Positions 53,937 to 63,850 of a stretch of 64,000 nt of DNA are shown one piece after another. This DNA comes from Burkholderia sp. BCC0506. GTDB lineage: Bacteria > Pseudomonadota > Gammaproteobacteria > Burkholderiales > Burkholderiaceae. The position numbers and the translations under genes were made by a program. Location: NCBI RefSeq assembly GCF_902833145.1, contig NZ_CADFEN010000004.1, forward strand, positions 248,001 through 312,000, read 5' to 3'. Position 1 is the stretch's first letter. Every line of letters starts with the position of its first letter. Under the pieces are notes generated by a model. The model saw only the letters and a program-made list of their open reading frames with translations. It did no database searches and had not been told where the DNA came from.

Positions 53937-55382
53937 TCACGGCGCGAAGAACACGTCGGTGCGGTTCGTCAGGTTGCCCGCGTTGGTCTGGACGAAGAAC
54001 GGATGGAACGACGACGACGGCAGGACGTCGAGCCCCTGGTAGTCGCCGATGAAGAATCCTTCGGCGTTGGGCGCGAGCTTCATGTCGAACGGGCCGCCGA
54101 CGCGCCGCTCGTCGGCGAACGTGGCGCCGCCGTCGTGCGAGATCTTGCGCCAGAAGCCGGTCGGCAGCGTGGTCGTGTTGCCGGCCTGCAGATCGCGGAA
54201 GTCGTAGTGCGTGACCATCACCGCCCCCGTGTTGTCGACGCGCACCGACGGATTGAACGCGGGGCGCCCGGTCGGCGTGTTCACCTGTTGCGGCGTGCTC
54301 CACGTCGCGCCGCCATCCTTCGACGTCGATATCGCGATCTCGTCGTACGCGCCGCCGTTGAAGCGGCTGTCCTGCCACACGACGTAGAGCTGCCCGGATG
54401 CGGGATCGATCGCCGGTTCCGGAATGATGTCGCCGGTGCGCACGGGTTCGCCGGTGTTCGGATCCGTGACGCCGACCGTCTGCAGTCCCGCGATGATCTG
54501 CGGCTGGGTCCACGTCGCGCCGTCGTCGGTCGACTTGATGAACGCGACCTTGCCGGCCGCCTTGCTGAACGGCGGCTGGATCAGGTCGAAGAAATCGTAG
54601 AGCGTGCCGCTCTTCGGATCGACGACGATCTGGTTGCCGATCGTCTGCTGGCGCGACGGCACGTCGACGATGACCTTCGCGGCGCTCCACGTCTTGCCGC
54701 CGTCGGTCGTCTTCGAGAACAGCGTCGGCCCGCGGTACGCCATCGTGTGCAGGTTCGCGTACGGGTTGCCGTTCGGCAGCTCGAGGCGGTCCCATACCGC
54801 GTACGCGGTGCCGGCCTTCACCGGGTTGGCGGTCACCGATTCCTTGTCGTTGAAGAACTGCGTCGTCGGTTCGTCGTTCGCGATCAGCACGGCCGGGCTG
54901 CTCCACGTCTGTCCGCCGTCGGTCGAGACCGACGCGGCGACCGCGTTGCCGTTGTTCGACTGGTTGAACGAGATCGATACCGAGTACGCGGTGCCGTCCG
55001 GCCCGAACGATACCCACGGATCGGACGCGCGCTCGTATTTCAGCCCGCCGGGCGCGCATGCGCTGAACGGCTGCGGCGTGCGCGCCCAGGTCGCGCCGGC
55101 GTCGAACGTGTAGCCGGCGACGAGCCCGTGGGCGCCGCCGTTCGACCAGCGGTCCTGTTGCCACACGCCGATCATGTTGTTCGGGTTCGCCGGGTTGACC
55201 GCGAGCCACGGTTCGACTTCTGCATTCACGTAGTTGGTGCCCGGGCCGCCGATGGTGCACGCGGCGAACGGGCTCGGGCCCGACACGACGACGGGGTCGG
55301 CGTGCGCGGCGGCAGCGGCGGCCAGCGCCAGCGCGGCGGACAGGCGGGTGACAAGCGGATGGGACACGATCATGCGTCGCAT
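53937..55382 (-). CDS. Sialidase-like BNR/Asp-box repeat protein, exported
   Basis: A 481-residue secreted protein with a signal (RLSAALALAAAAAAHA). The mature part has many Asp-boxes (S/T-x-D-x-G-x-T-W): TFDAGATWARTP, STDGGQTWSS, TTDGGKTWSA, STDDGATWTQ, SKDGGATWST and SHDGGATFAD, forming a six-bladed propeller. True sialidases also carry an arginine triad and a FRIP motif; these are not clear here, so enzyme activity is uncertain. ATG 55382 follows GAGGAG. Members of this group are often annotated as exo-alpha-sialidase. It stands alone. Confidence 0.75.
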   Translation of the reverse strand: MRRMIVSHPLVTRLSAALALAAAAAAHADPVVVSGPSPFAACTIGGPGTNYVNAEVEPWLAVNPANPNNMIGVWQQDRWSNGGAHGLVAGYTFDAGATWARTPQPFSACAPGGLKYERASDPWVSFGPDGTAYSVSISFNQSNNGNAVAASVSTDGGQTWSSPAVLIANDEPTTQFFNDKESVTANPVKAGTAYAVWDRLELPNGNPYANLHTMAYRGPTLFSKTTDGGKTWSAAKVIVDVPSRQQTIGNQIVVDPKSGTLYDFFDLIQPPFSKAAGKVAFIKSTDDGATWTQPQIIAGLQTVGVTDPNTGEPVRTGDIIPEPAIDPASGQLYVVWQDSRFNGGAYDEIAISTSKDGGATWSTPQQVNTPTGRPAFNPSVRVDNTGAVMVTHYDFRDLQAGNTTTLPTGFWRKISHDGGATFADERRVGGPFDMKLAPNAEGFFIGDYQGLDVLPSSSFHPFFVQTNAGNLTNRTDVFFAP

Positions 55383-55836
55383 GGACGACTCCTCGGTGAC
55401 GTGCGGATGCGATGGCGGGGCACGGCGGGACGACGCGCGCGGGGCGCGACCGATCATGCCGCGCACGTCGTGACGTGCCGTTCAGCCTGCTGCTCGAGTC
55501 ATCGCCATCCGCGTGCGCTGGATGCCGCCAGCGCGTCGGTTAAGACTCCTCTTCGTTTTCATTGCTTGTCGGGTGTGTCTGCGACGTCGACCCGACGGGA
55601 AAGCCGGTCCGGTCATGCGACGAATGCGTCGAAGTGGATTGCAATGTAGGCGATCCGAATGCCGCGCGACAGGCAGTTTTTTGTAACAGAGCGTAGCCGG
55701 AAAGCGTTGCCGGAAGCCCGCGTCCGGCACGCAAGAATTGCCGTTGCACCGGCATGAAAATCGAATCGAAAACGCGAATCGCAATCGCTTGCGATTGCTG
55801 CCGGCGCGCGCCGCTCGCACCCGCGTGACGCGCTGC
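55383..55836. other. Intergenic region, no supported gene
   Basis: About 450 bp before the BNR gene and after the MarR gene. It is less GC-rich than its surroundings in 55540-55750. It should hold the BNR gene's promoter. No gene or clear motif was identified. Confidence 0.4.
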
Positions 55837-56268
55837 TCAGCGTTCCGCCGGAAACCGCTCCTGCAACGCGTGCAGCCAGCGCGCGACGACATCGAGTTCG
55901 TCGTCGGAAAACCCGTCGCACAGCTTGCCGTTGAGTTCGCGCAGCAGCACGCGCGCACGCTTGAGCGCCGCGCGGCCTGCGTCGGTCAGGTACAACCGCG
56001 TCGCGCGGCCGTCGTCCGAATCGGCATGACGCGTAATGAGGCCGGCTTTCGCCATCCGGTCGGCAAGCCCCGTCATCGCGGACGGCGCGAGCTGCAGCGC
56101 CGCGCCGACTTCGCCGATCAGCGCACCATCCTGCTTCGCGAGACAGAACAGCACGCCGGCTTGCGCGGCGCTCGCGCGCGTTTCGGTTTCCGCCTTGCGG
56201 TCGATCCAGCGCTGCACGCGCCGCTGGCCGATGTTCAACATGAAAAACAGTCGTCGGTCTTCGCTCAA
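55837..56268 (-). CDS. MarR-family transcriptional regulator
   Basis: A 143-residue winged-helix repressor: LSEDRRLFFMLNIGQRRVQR, then GEVGAALQLAPSAMTGLADR (recognition helix) and HADSDDGRATRLYLTDAGRA (wing). TTG 56268 is used: it overlaps the hydrolase stop as TTGA, is preceded by GGGAA, and starts the conserved sequence; an ATG further in would cut the first helix. It is co-translated with the alpha/beta hydrolase and should bind the two palindromes before that gene. Its ligand may be a substrate of the hydrolase. Confidence 0.88.
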   Translation of the reverse strand: MSEDRRLFFMLNIGQRRVQRWIDRKAETETRASAAQAGVLFCLAKQDGALIGEVGAALQLAPSAMTGLADRMAKAGLITRHADSDDGRATRLYLTDAGRAALKRARVLLRELNGKLCDGFSDDELDVVARWLHALQERFPAER

Positions 56269-57182
56269 GCTGGGTTCCCGGCTGCAATGGAAAGGGAGGG
56301 ACGGCCCGCGGGGCGGGGCGTGTCGAGCGCCTGCGCGAGCCAGTCGGCGACGTCGGGCCACAGCACGGCGCCGGGCCGGCTGCGAAAGAAGCCCATGTGC
56401 CCGACCGGGCCGGTGCCCGCCGCGCGCGGATCGATCTGGCGGCGTTCGACCTTCGCGCGGGTCAGATAGCTTACCAGCAGGTCGATCGCGGCCGGGTTCG
56501 CCCACGGATCGTCGTCGAAGCCGAGCGCGAGGATCGGCAACCGCTGCTTCGAGAAGCGCTCGGCCGCGCCGAGCGTCGGGTCGTCGAAGAAGTAGTGCGG
56601 CAGCGTCGTCCAGCGGCTCCATTCGCGGAACACGCCGGCCGGCAGATCCTCGCCGAGCCCGAGCCGCTTGCCGGGCACGTAGCCGAGCAGCGCGGACATC
56701 AGCGGGCCGAGCACGCGCAGGATCAGCCGCACCTTCAGGCGCTCGGCCGCCTGCGCGATCAACCGCGTGCTGCCCGCATGCGCGGCGACCAGCACGGCCG
56801 CGCGCAGATGCGTCGTCGCGCCGGACAGGCCGATCGCGTGTCCGCCGACGCTATGGCCGACCGCCAGCAACGGCAGCCCTTCATGGGTGTGGCGGGCCCA
56901 TGCCGTCGCGGCACCCACGTCGAGCTCCATCCAGTCGCGCATGCGGGCCTGCAGCGCTCCGAGACGCGCGGGCCGCGATGCGCCGATGCCGCGATAGTTG
57001 TAGGTCAGCGCCGCGAAACCGCGTTCGGTCAGGAAGCGCGCGAAGCCCGCATACAGCCGCTCGGGCACGGCCGTCGCCGGATGGAGCAGGACCAGCGCGC
57101 GCGGCGTCGCGTCCGGCGACCACAACGTGCCGTGCAGCACATAGCCGTCGGCGGCGGAAAACTCGATGGGTTGGGAGGTCAT
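56265..57182 (-). CDS. Alpha/beta hydrolase
   Basis: A 305-residue serine hydrolase. Nucleophile elbow GHSVGGHA (LLAVGHSVGGHAIGLSGA), oxyanion region LVLLHPATAVPERLYAGFAR, and late acid and histidine in LGFDDDPWANPAAI and GPVGHMGFFR. No signal peptide. ATG 57182 follows GAGGAC. The MarR gene begins at its stop (TTGA overlap), so the two form an operon, with a doubled operator 20-70 bases upstream of the start. The substrate is unknown; esters or peroxy compounds are possible. Confidence 0.85.
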   Translation of the reverse strand: MTSQPIEFSAADGYVLHGTLWSPDATPRALVLLHPATAVPERLYAGFARFLTERGFAALTYNYRGIGASRPARLGALQARMRDWMELDVGAATAWARHTHEGLPLLAVGHSVGGHAIGLSGATTHLRAAVLVAAHAGSTRLIAQAAERLKVRLILRVLGPLMSALLGYVPGKRLGLGEDLPAGVFREWSRWTTLPHYFFDDPTLGAAERFSKQRLPILALGFDDDPWANPAAIDLLVSYLTRAKVERRQIDPRAAGTGPVGHMGFFRSRPGAVLWPDVADWLAQALDTPRPAGRPSLSIAAGNPA

Positions 57183-57203
57183 GGTTGTCCTCGCTCGGGC
57201 AGT

Positions 57204-57251
57204 TATTTCGTATGCGAAATATAGTCGTGGATTTATTTCGTGCACGAAATA
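57204..57251 (-). promoter_or_regulatory. Doubled MarR operator
   Basis: Two palindromes of the form TATTTCG-N4-CGAAATA: centre TATG at 57211-57214 and TGCA at 57241-57244, 30 bases apart, i.e. three helical turns on one face. The second (ATTTCGTGCACGAAAT) is fully symmetric. They sit before the hydrolase-marR operon. Confidence 0.75.
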
Positions 57252-57480
57252 TATGTCGAGGAATCGTTCGAACTTCATGCGGGCAGGGGCCGGTGGCGAG
57301 CAACGGGCACGTGAACGTGTTTCATAAAACATTTGCATCTTTGCATAGAAGAATATTGCGTTTGTCTCATGAATTGGATCGACGTATCTTCATCGGTTCC
57401 ATCCGTTCCGCCGGCGGTTGCGCACGGCGGACAAAAGAGCGTCGCCGCCGCGCGGCCGCTCGCGAACCTTCCGGGAGATC

Positions 57481-58449
57481 ATGTTGTTGAGCCGAATCGT
57501 CACGGCGCTCTTGCTGGCGCTTGCCGCGCAGCCGGGCATTGCCAAGGACACCGTCACGCTGCGCGTCGGTGAACAGAATTACTTCAACATCCAGGCGTCG
57601 ATGGAAGCGTCCGGCGTGCTGAAGGACCTGCCTTACACGATCGAGTGGAAGCACTTCCAGGCCGCCGCGCCGGTGGCCGAAAGCCTGAACGGCAATGCGA
57701 TCGACGTCGGCTTCCTCGGCGATTCCGCGCTGCTCACGCTGGCCGCGCGCGGCGCGCCGGTCAAGGTCGTCGCGGTGTCGCGGCAGAGCCTCGACGGCGT
57801 CGCGATCCTCGTGCCGAAGAACTCGCCGGTGCGTACCGTGGCCGACCTGCAGGGCAAGACCATCGCGGTCTGGCGCGGCGCATGGAGCCAGCAGCTCGTG
57901 CTGCGCGCGCTCGAACATGCGGGCCTGCGCGCCGATTCGGTGAAGTACGCGTACCTGATGCCGATCGACGCGACCAACGCGCTCGCGAACGGCTCGGTCG
58001 ACGCCGTGTCGCTGTGGGAGCCGTTCGTCAGCACGCTGGCGTTGCGACAGGGCGCGCGGCCCGTGACGACCGCGCAGGGGCTGATGCCCGCACTGAGCTT
58101 CGTCGCCGCGAACGAGCAGGCCGCGTCGGGCAAGCGCGCGGAGATCACCGATTTCCTGCGGCGCGTGGTGGCCGCGCGCCAGTGGGTCGACAGTCATCCG
58201 CGCGAGTACGCGGACCTGTGGGCGAAACGCGCGAATCTCGAACCCGACGTCGCGTATCGCTGGCTGAACAACGCGAAGCAGCGCGTCGGCCCGGTCGACG
58301 AGACGGCCGCGAAGGATGCGCAGAACACGGCCGACTTCCTGCACAAGTCCGGCGTGATTCCGGCCGCATACGACACGTCGAAGCTGCTCGACCGCTCGTA
58401 TGCGGGCGCGTTCGCCGTGCCCGCGCAGAAGACGGCCGCCGCGCAGTGA
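57481..58449 (+). CDS. Sulfonate-type ABC transporter substrate-binding protein
   Basis: A 322-residue periplasmic binding protein of the SsuA/NrtA type. Signal LLSRIVTALLLALAAQPGIA; mature part with LRVGEQNYFNIQASMEASGV, NGNAIDVGFLGDSALLTLAA, KGKTIAVWRGAWSQQLVLRA-like sequence and NGSVDAVSLWEPFVSTLALR. Such proteins bind alkanesulfonates, taurine or nitrate; GDSALL fits the sulfonate group. ATG 57481 follows CGGGAG. A flavin monooxygenase gene follows by 62 bp, fitting sulfonate use. No matching permease or ATPase of the SsuBC type is beside it within the window. Confidence 0.87.
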   Translation: MLLSRIVTALLLALAAQPGIAKDTVTLRVGEQNYFNIQASMEASGVLKDLPYTIEWKHFQAAAPVAESLNGNAIDVGFLGDSALLTLAARGAPVKVVAVSRQSLDGVAILVPKNSPVRTVADLQGKTIAVWRGAWSQQLVLRALEHAGLRADSVKYAYLMPIDATNALANGSVDAVSLWEPFVSTLALRQGARPVTTAQGLMPALSFVAANEQAASGKRAEITDFLRRVVAARQWVDSHPREYADLWAKRANLEPDVAYRWLNNAKQRVGPVDETAAKDAQNTADFLHKSGVIPAAYDTSKLLDRSYAGAFAVPAQKTAAAQ

Positions 58450-58511
58450 CCGTGCAGCCTGCTGCACGATTTTCGCGTTTTCCCGATCGACACACCCGAG
58501 GACATCCCGAC

Positions 58512-59606
58512 ATGCCCGTCGACATCATCGGCATGATCACCGCGACGCCCGGCGCGGAGGTCGACGTACCGGGCGGCGCGGCCGTCCAGCCCGACTACGT
58601 TCGCCGCTTCGCGCAGGCGCACGAGGCGGCCGGCTTCGACCAGATCCTGATCGGCCATTTCAGCAATGCGGCGGACGGTTTCATCGTCGCGTCGTTCGCG
58701 GCCGCCGCGACCGGGCGCATTCGCCTGCTGCTCGCGCACCGGCCGGGCGTGATCGTGCCGTCGGCCGCCGCGCGGCAGATAGCGACGCTCGACGTGTTCA
58801 GCGGCGGAAGGCTCGCGCTGAACGTGGTGTCCGGCGGCGACGACGCGGATCTGCAGCGCGACGGCGATTTCGTGCCGCACGATGCCCGCTACCGCCGCAC
58901 CGGCGAATATCTCGACGTGCTGAAACGGATCTGGCTGGCCGACGCGCCGGTCGATCACGACGGCGCGTTCTACCGGCTGCGCGGCGCGTCGCCGGTCGTG
59001 AAGGGCGCGCAGCGGCCGCACGTGCCGATCTATTTCGGCGGTTCGTCGCCGGCCGCGCTCGCCGTGGCGGGCGAGCACGCGGATGTCTACATGACGTGGG
59101 GCGAGCCGCTCGACGCGGTGCGCGAGCAGATCGCGCGCGTGCGGGCCGCTGCCGCGCCGTTCGGGCGCGCGCCGCGCATCAGCGTGTCGTTCCGGCCGAT
59201 CGTCGCCGACACCGAGGCGGCCGCGTGGGAGAAGGCCGAGGCGATCCGCGCGCGCGTGCGTGCGGCGCGGCTCGCGAACGGCCAGCCGATCGCCGGCCAC
59301 GCGCCGCAGAATGCAGGCTCGCAGCGGCTGATGGCGGCTGCCGCGCAGGGCGACGTGCTCGACGAGCGGCTGTGGATGGGCGTCGCGAACCTGACCGGCG
59401 CGCGCTGGAATTCGACCGCGCTGGTCGGCACGCCCGAGCAGGTCGCGCGGGCGCTGGGCGCGTATTACCGGCTCGGCGTATCGACGTTCCTGATTCGCGG
59501 CTTCGATCCGCTCGACGATGCGCTGGCCTATGGGCGCGAGCTGATCCCAGCGATTCACGCGCACATTGCGGAACTCGATCGCTATCGTGCGGCGGTGCCG
59601 GCGTAG
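58512..59606 (+). CDS. LLM-class FMN-dependent monooxygenase, alkanesulfonate monooxygenase-like
   Basis: A 364-residue luciferase-like (beta/alpha)8 enzyme expected to cleave sulfonates using FMNH2 and oxygen, freeing sulfite. Marks: AHEAAGFDQILIGHFSNAAD, LLLAHRPGVIVPSAAARQIA, DVFSGGRLALNVVSGGDDAD (FMN site), HDARYRRTGEYLDVLKRIWL and PIYFGGSSPAALAVAGEHAD, as in SsuD and relatives. ATG 58512 (MPVDIIG) starts conserved sequence. It is encoded right behind a sulfonate-type binding protein. The flavin reductase (SsuE) is not in the window. Confidence 0.9.
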   Translation: MPVDIIGMITATPGAEVDVPGGAAVQPDYVRRFAQAHEAAGFDQILIGHFSNAADGFIVASFAAAATGRIRLLLAHRPGVIVPSAAARQIATLDVFSGGRLALNVVSGGDDADLQRDGDFVPHDARYRRTGEYLDVLKRIWLADAPVDHDGAFYRLRGASPVVKGAQRPHVPIYFGGSSPAALAVAGEHADVYMTWGEPLDAVREQIARVRAAAAPFGRAPRISVSFRPIVADTEAAAWEKAEAIRARVRAARLANGQPIAGHAPQNAGSQRLMAAAAQGDVLDERLWMGVANLTGARWNSTALVGTPEQVARALGAYYRLGVSTFLIRGFDPLDDALAYGRELIPAIHAHIAELDRYRAAVPA

Positions 59607-59628
59607 GCGAACGACCGATCGATCGAAT

Positions 59629-59662
59629 GGCGCCGGCCTGTCCGTCACGACATGCCGGCGCC
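59629..59662. terminator. GC-rich hairpin between convergent genes
   Basis: GGCGCCGGC and GCCGGCGCC pair around 16 bases, between the monooxygenase and the ABC binding-protein genes. No T-run follows on either strand, so it is only a possible bidirectional end. Confidence 0.35.
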
Positions 59663-59681
59663 CTGGTGTCGAACCAACCGC

Positions 59682-60614
59682 TCAGAACGACGGCAACCCC
59701 GGCGGGTTGGTTTCCGCCCGCGCGATCGCCTCGCTCTGCAAACCCCAGCGCGCGAGCGCCTGTCCGTAGCGGCCGTTGCCGATCAGCGTATTGGTCGCGA
59801 GCGTCAGCGCGGGCGCGAGCCCGCTGCCGCGACGCGTCGCGATCGCGACATCGGCATTCGCCGGCCAGCCGGCATTGACGACGCCGACGCGGCGGATCTT
59901 GCCGCTGTGCGCGGCCTCGTACGCGAGCGACGCGTTCGGGTTCAGCTCGGCATCGGCTCGGCCCGACAGCAGCGCGACGCGCGCCGTCGCATCGTCGTCG
60001 AAATAGAGCAGCTCGGCCGGCTTCAGCCCCTGCGCGACGTTGCGCTTGCTCCATTCGAGCAGGATGCGCTCCTGGCTCGTGCCGGCGCCGGTGATGATCC
60101 GCAGGCCCGCGATGTCCTTCGGCTCCGCGATCTTCGCAATCGGGCTGGCGGTGCGCACGTAGAAGCCGTGCAGTCCGAGCCGATAGGTCGTGAAATCGTA
60201 TTTCTCCTTGCGCTTCTCCGTCACACCGACGTTCGAGATCACCGCGTCGTACTTGCCGGAGGTCAGACCGAGCGGCCAGTCGGCCCATGCGATCGGCACG
60301 AGCACGAGCGTGCGGCCGAGCGCGTCGGCGACCAGTTGCGCATAGTCGGGATCGGCGCCGACCACGGTGCGTGCGTCGGTCGCATAGGTCGAGACGGGCG
60401 GCGCGTGCGGCGAAATCGCGACCGTGAACGCGCCGTCGCGTACCCAGCGGTAGCCGCTCGCCGCGCGGATGGCCGCGTCGTCGGGGCCGGCGCGCGGGCG
60501 GCCGGCCTGGCGCGGGTCGAGGTCGGCGGTGGCGGCCGCCGCGCGCGCCGCATGCCACCGCAGGCCCGATGCCGCGGCCAGCGCGGCCGTGATGAACTGG
60601 CGTCGATCGGTCAT
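59682..60614 (-). CDS. Polar amino-acid-type ABC transporter substrate-binding protein
   Basis: A 310-residue periplasmic binding protein with a twin-arginine-like N-terminus ([20 protein letters not shown]). The SBP-bac-3 fold shows [40 protein letters not shown], the hinge [20 protein letters not shown] and [20 protein letters not shown]. It is divergent from nothing near but leads the fused transporter gene on the same strand (34 bp downstream of that gene's stop), so both act as one uptake system, perhaps for cystine or another sulfur amino acid given the monooxygenases around it. Confidence 0.88.
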   Translation of the reverse strand: MTDRRQFITAALAAASGLRWHAARAAAATADLDPRQAGRPRAGPDDAAIRAASGYRWVRDGAFTVAISPHAPPVSTYATDARTVVGADPDYAQLVADALGRTLVLVPIAWADWPLGLTSGKYDAVISNVGVTEKRKEKYDFTTYRLGLHGFYVRTASPIAKIAEPKDIAGLRIITGAGTSQERILLEWSKRNVAQGLKPAELLYFDDDATARVALLSGRADAELNPNASLAYEAAHSGKIRRVGVVNAGWPANADVAIATRRGSGLAPALTLATNTLIGNGRYGQALARWGLQSEAIARAETNPPGLPSF

Positions 60615-60648
60615 CGCGCGGCACCTCGCAGGTCGGAAGCGGCGCGCA

Positions 60649-62427
60649 TCACAGCACCCGCGACAGGAACGCGCGGGTGCGCGGATGCGACGGCGCGTCG
60701 AGCACGACGGCGGGCGGCCCGGCCTCGACGATGCGCCCGTGTTCCATGAACAGCACGTTGTCCGCCACTTCGCGCGCGAAACCGATCTCGTGCGTGACGA
60801 TCACGAGCGTCGTGCCCGAGCGCGCGAGTTCCTTGATCACGTCGAGCACTTCGTTGACGAGTTCGGGATCGAGCGCCGACGTCGGCTCGTCGAACAGCAG
60901 CACCTTCGGACGCAACGCGAGCGCCCGCGCGATCGCGACGCGTTGCTGCTGGCCGCCCGACAACTGGCGCGGATAGGCATCGGCCTTATCCGCGAGGCCG
61001 ACCCGCGCGAGCAGCGTGCGCGCGGCGTGCTCGGCCGCATCGCGCGTCACGCCGGCGACGGCGAGCGGCGCTTCGATCAGGTTCTCGAGCACCGTCAGAT
61101 GCGGGAACAGGTTGAAGTTCTGGAACACCATGCCGACGGCCGTGCGCCGCTTCAGCACGTCGCGCTCCTTCAGCTCGTACAGCACGTCGCCGTCGCGGCG
61201 ATAGCCGATCAGTTCGCCGTCGATGTCGATGAAGCCGTCGTCGACGCGTTCGAGATGGTTGATCGTGCGCAGCAGCGTCGACTTGCCGGAGCCGGACGGT
61301 CCGACGATCACGGTCACGCTGCCGCGCGGCGCGACGAACGACACATTGTCGAGCACGCGCTGCATGCCGAACTGCTTCGACACGCCATGCACGGCCACTT
61401 CGCCGCCGGTGCGCGACACGGCGGCCACGGTATCGGCGCGGGTGTCGCCCGCGGCCGCGCGGCGGGACGTGGCGTGCCGCCACAGCCTGCCGAGGCGCGC
61501 GAGCGCGAACGTGACCGCCGACGGCGGTGGACTGCGCAGCGCGCCGCGTGCATAGTGCCGCTCGACCTGCACCTGGATCGCGGACAGCACGGTCAGGATG
61601 ATCAGATACCAGACGGTCGCGACCATCAGCAGCGGGATCACTTCGAGGTTGCGGCGGTAGATCACCTGCACCGTGTAGAACAGCTCGGGCATCGCGAGCA
61701 CGTACACCATCGACGTGCCTTTCGCGAGCGTGATCAGGTCGTTGAACGCGGTCGGCAGGATCGCGCGCATCGCTTGCGGCAGCACGATCCGCGACGTCTG
61801 ACGGCCGCGCGGCAGCCCGAGCGCGGCGGCGGCTTCGAGCTGGCCCTGGTCGACCGCGAGGATGCCGCCGCGGATCACCTCCGCGGAAAACGCCGCGTGG
61901 TTCAGCGTGAGGCCGAGGACGGCCGCGAGGAACGGGCTGATGAGGTCGGTCGTCGGCGTGTCGAACCACACGATGTCGGTGAACGGCACGCCGAGCCGCA
62001 CATGCTCGTACAGGTAGCCCAGGTTGTTCAGGATCAGCAGCAGCACGATCAGCGGAATCGAGCGGAACAGCCACACGAACGTCCACGCGCTGGCGGACAG
62101 CAGGCGCGAACGCGACAGCCGGGCCAGCGCGACGAACGCGCCGAGCACGAAGCCGAACACCGCGCCGAGCAGCGTGAGCACCAGCGTGCGCGCGAGCCCC
62201 GACAGCACCGGCGGCGACAGGAACCATTCGGCGAACACCGGCCAGCCCCATTGCGGGTTGCCGAGGATCGAATGCAGCGCGATCGCGATCAGCGCGAGCG
62301 CGAGCACGGTGCCGGCCGTGCGCGACCGGTGGCGCGCGGGCACGATCCGGAAACGCGTGCCGGCGTCGCGTGCGCCGGGGGAAGAGAGCGGCGGCAGCGC
62401 GCCGCCGAGGTGGGTCGTGTCGCTCAT
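60649..62427 (-). CDS. Fused ABC permease and ATPase for amino acids
   Basis: A 592-residue fusion. The N-terminal half is a HisM/GlnP-type permease with its EAA loop ([40 protein letters not shown]) and about five helices; the C-terminal half is a GlnQ/HisP-type ATPase with Walker [11 protein letters not shown]-loop [20 protein letters not shown], signature [17 protein letters not shown] and Walker [14 protein letters not shown]. Such fusions are known but less common than separate subunits. With the binding protein behind, it is a complete importer. Start ATG 62427 (MSDTTHLG). Two such subunits would be needed, so it should work as a homodimer. Confidence 0.93.
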   Translation of the reverse strand: MSDTTHLGGALPPLSSPGARDAGTRFRIVPARHRSRTAGTVLALALIAIALHSILGNPQWGWPVFAEWFLSPPVLSGLARTLVLTLLGAVFGFVLGAFVALARLSRSRLLSASAWTFVWLFRSIPLIVLLLILNNLGYLYEHVRLGVPFTDIVWFDTPTTDLISPFLAAVLGLTLNHAAFSAEVIRGGILAVDQGQLEAAAALGLPRGRQTSRIVLPQAMRAILPTAFNDLITLAKGTSMVYVLAMPELFYTVQVIYRRNLEVIPLLMVATVWYLIILTVLSAIQVQVERHYARGALRSPPPSAVTFALARLGRLWRHATSRRAAAGDTRADTVAAVSRTGGEVAVHGVSKQFGMQRVLDNVSFVAPRGSVTVIVGPSGSGKSTLLRTINHLERVDDGFIDIDGELIGYRRDGDVLYELKERDVLKRRTAVGMVFQNFNLFPHLTVLENLIEAPLAVAGVTRDAAEHAARTLLARVGLADKADAYPRQLSGGQQQRVAIARALALRPKVLLFDEPTSALDPELVNEVLDVIKELARSGTTLVIVTHEIGFAREVADNVLFMEHGRIVEAGPPAVVLDAPSHPRTRAFLSRVL

Positions 62428-62487
62428 GTCGTGGGCATCCTCGAATCGGTCGATCGGCGGGTGCGCCGCGCGCGCGGCGCGGCGGCG

Positions 62488-63840
62488 TCAGGCGTGCGCT
62501 TCGGCCGCCGTCTCGTGGGCGGCGCCGGGCGTCGCGTAACGGCTCGCCTTGCGCGGCAGGCCGAGGTGGTCGCGCAGCGTGGCGCCGGGCAGGTCGCGGC
62601 TGTAGCGGCCGCGCGCCTCGAGCACCGGAATCACGAGTTCGACGAAATCGTCGACGCCCTGTGCCTGGACCGGAAAACCGAGGATGAAGCCGTCGCCGGC
62701 GCCGGCATCGTGCCAGCGGATCAGCTCGTCGGCGACGTGCTCGGCCGTGCCGATGAAGTTCGGGCGCGGCGTCGCGACCGCGAGCGCCGTCTCGCGCAGC
62801 GACAGGCCCTTGCGCTTCGCGTCGGCCTTGATGCGGTCGGTGGTCGAGCGGAAGCTGTTGCGGCCCAGCTCGCCGAGCTCCGGGAACGGCGCGTCGAGCG
62901 CGTACTGCGTGAAATCGTGGTGATCGAAATAGCGGCCGAGGTACGCGAGCGCCTCGTCGATCGTCAGCAGGTCGCGAATCGCCTGGTATTTGTCCTCCGC
63001 CTCGGCGGCCGTGCGGCCGACGATCGGCCCGACGCCGGGGAAGATCTTCACGTCATCGGCCCGCCGTCCGTGCTCGAGCGCGCTCTGTTTCACGCGCCGC
63101 GTGAACGCGGCCGTTTCCTCGATCGACGGCGAATGCGTGAACACGGCATCCGCGTATTTGCCCGCGAGGCCGATCCCGGTGTCGGACGAGCCGGCCTGGA
63201 AGATCACCGGCTGCCCCTGCGGCGAGCGCTGGATGTTCAGCGGGCCCGCGACCTGGAAGAAGCGGCCGTGGTGATCGAGCGTATGCAGCTTGTCGCGATC
63301 GAAGAAGCGGCCGGTCGCGCGGTCGCGCACGAATGCATCGTCGTCCCAGCTGTCCCACAGGCCCTGCACGACCTCGAGGTATTCGTCGGCGATCTCGTAG
63401 CGCAGTTCGTGATCCGGGTGCGCCTTGCCGAAATTCTTCGCGGTGCCTTCGAGCGGCGTCGTCACGACGTTCCAGCCCGCGCGCCCGCCGCTGATCGCGT
63501 CGAGCGACGCGAGCTGGCGCGCGACCGTGAACGGTTCGCTGTACGACGTCGAGATCGTGCCCGCGAGCCCGATCTTCTTCGTCGCGACCGCGAGCGCCGA
63601 CAGCACCGTCAGCGGCTCGAAGCGGTTCAGGAAGTGCGGGATCGACTTCTCGTTGATGTAGAGGCCGTCCGCGACGAATGCGAACGCGATGCCGGCGGCT
63701 TCCGCCTTGCGCGCGACGCCGATCGCGAAGTCGAGGTTGATGCTGGCATCCGGCGGGTTGCTCGGATGCCGCCATGCGTTCATGTGGCTGCCTGCGCCTT
63801 GCAGCATCAGGCCGAAGGGAATCGATCGTCGGGTCGTCAT
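62488..63840 (-). CDS. NtaA/SnaA/DszA-family FMN-dependent monooxygenase
   Basis: A 450-residue luciferase-like monooxygenase of the NtaA/SnaA/DszA group, which uses FMNH2 to break C-N or C-S bonds. Marks: [60 protein letters not shown] (family block), [20 protein letters not shown] and [23 protein letters not shown] 63840 is in place, at the start of the conserved block. It stands in front of the fused transporter and a further gene, all on one strand, and likely degrades what the importer brings in, e.g. an organosulfur compound. Confidence 0.92.
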   Translation of the reverse strand: MTTRRSIPFGLMLQGAGSHMNAWRHPSNPPDASINLDFAIGVARKAEAAGIAFAFVADGLYINEKSIPHFLNRFEPLTVLSALAVATKKIGLAGTISTSYSEPFTVARQLASLDAISGGRAGWNVVTTPLEGTAKNFGKAHPDHELRYEIADEYLEVVQGLWDSWDDDAFVRDRATGRFFDRDKLHTLDHHGRFFQVAGPLNIQRSPQGQPVIFQAGSSDTGIGLAGKYADAVFTHSPSIEETAAFTRRVKQSALEHGRRADDVKIFPGVGPIVGRTAAEAEDKYQAIRDLLTIDEALAYLGRYFDHHDFTQYALDAPFPELGELGRNSFRSTTDRIKADAKRKGLSLRETALAVATPRPNFIGTAEHVADELIRWHDAGAGDGFILGFPVQAQGVDDFVELVIPVLEARGRYSRDLPGATLRDHLGLPRKASRYATPGAAHETAAEAHA

Positions 63841-63850
63841 GATGGGAGCG

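Noticed and set aside
60649-62427. The fused permease-ATPase as an assembly error joining two genes
   Set aside because: The linker (about residues 300-345) is in frame with no stop or start in between, and such fusions are known in amino-acid ABC importers.
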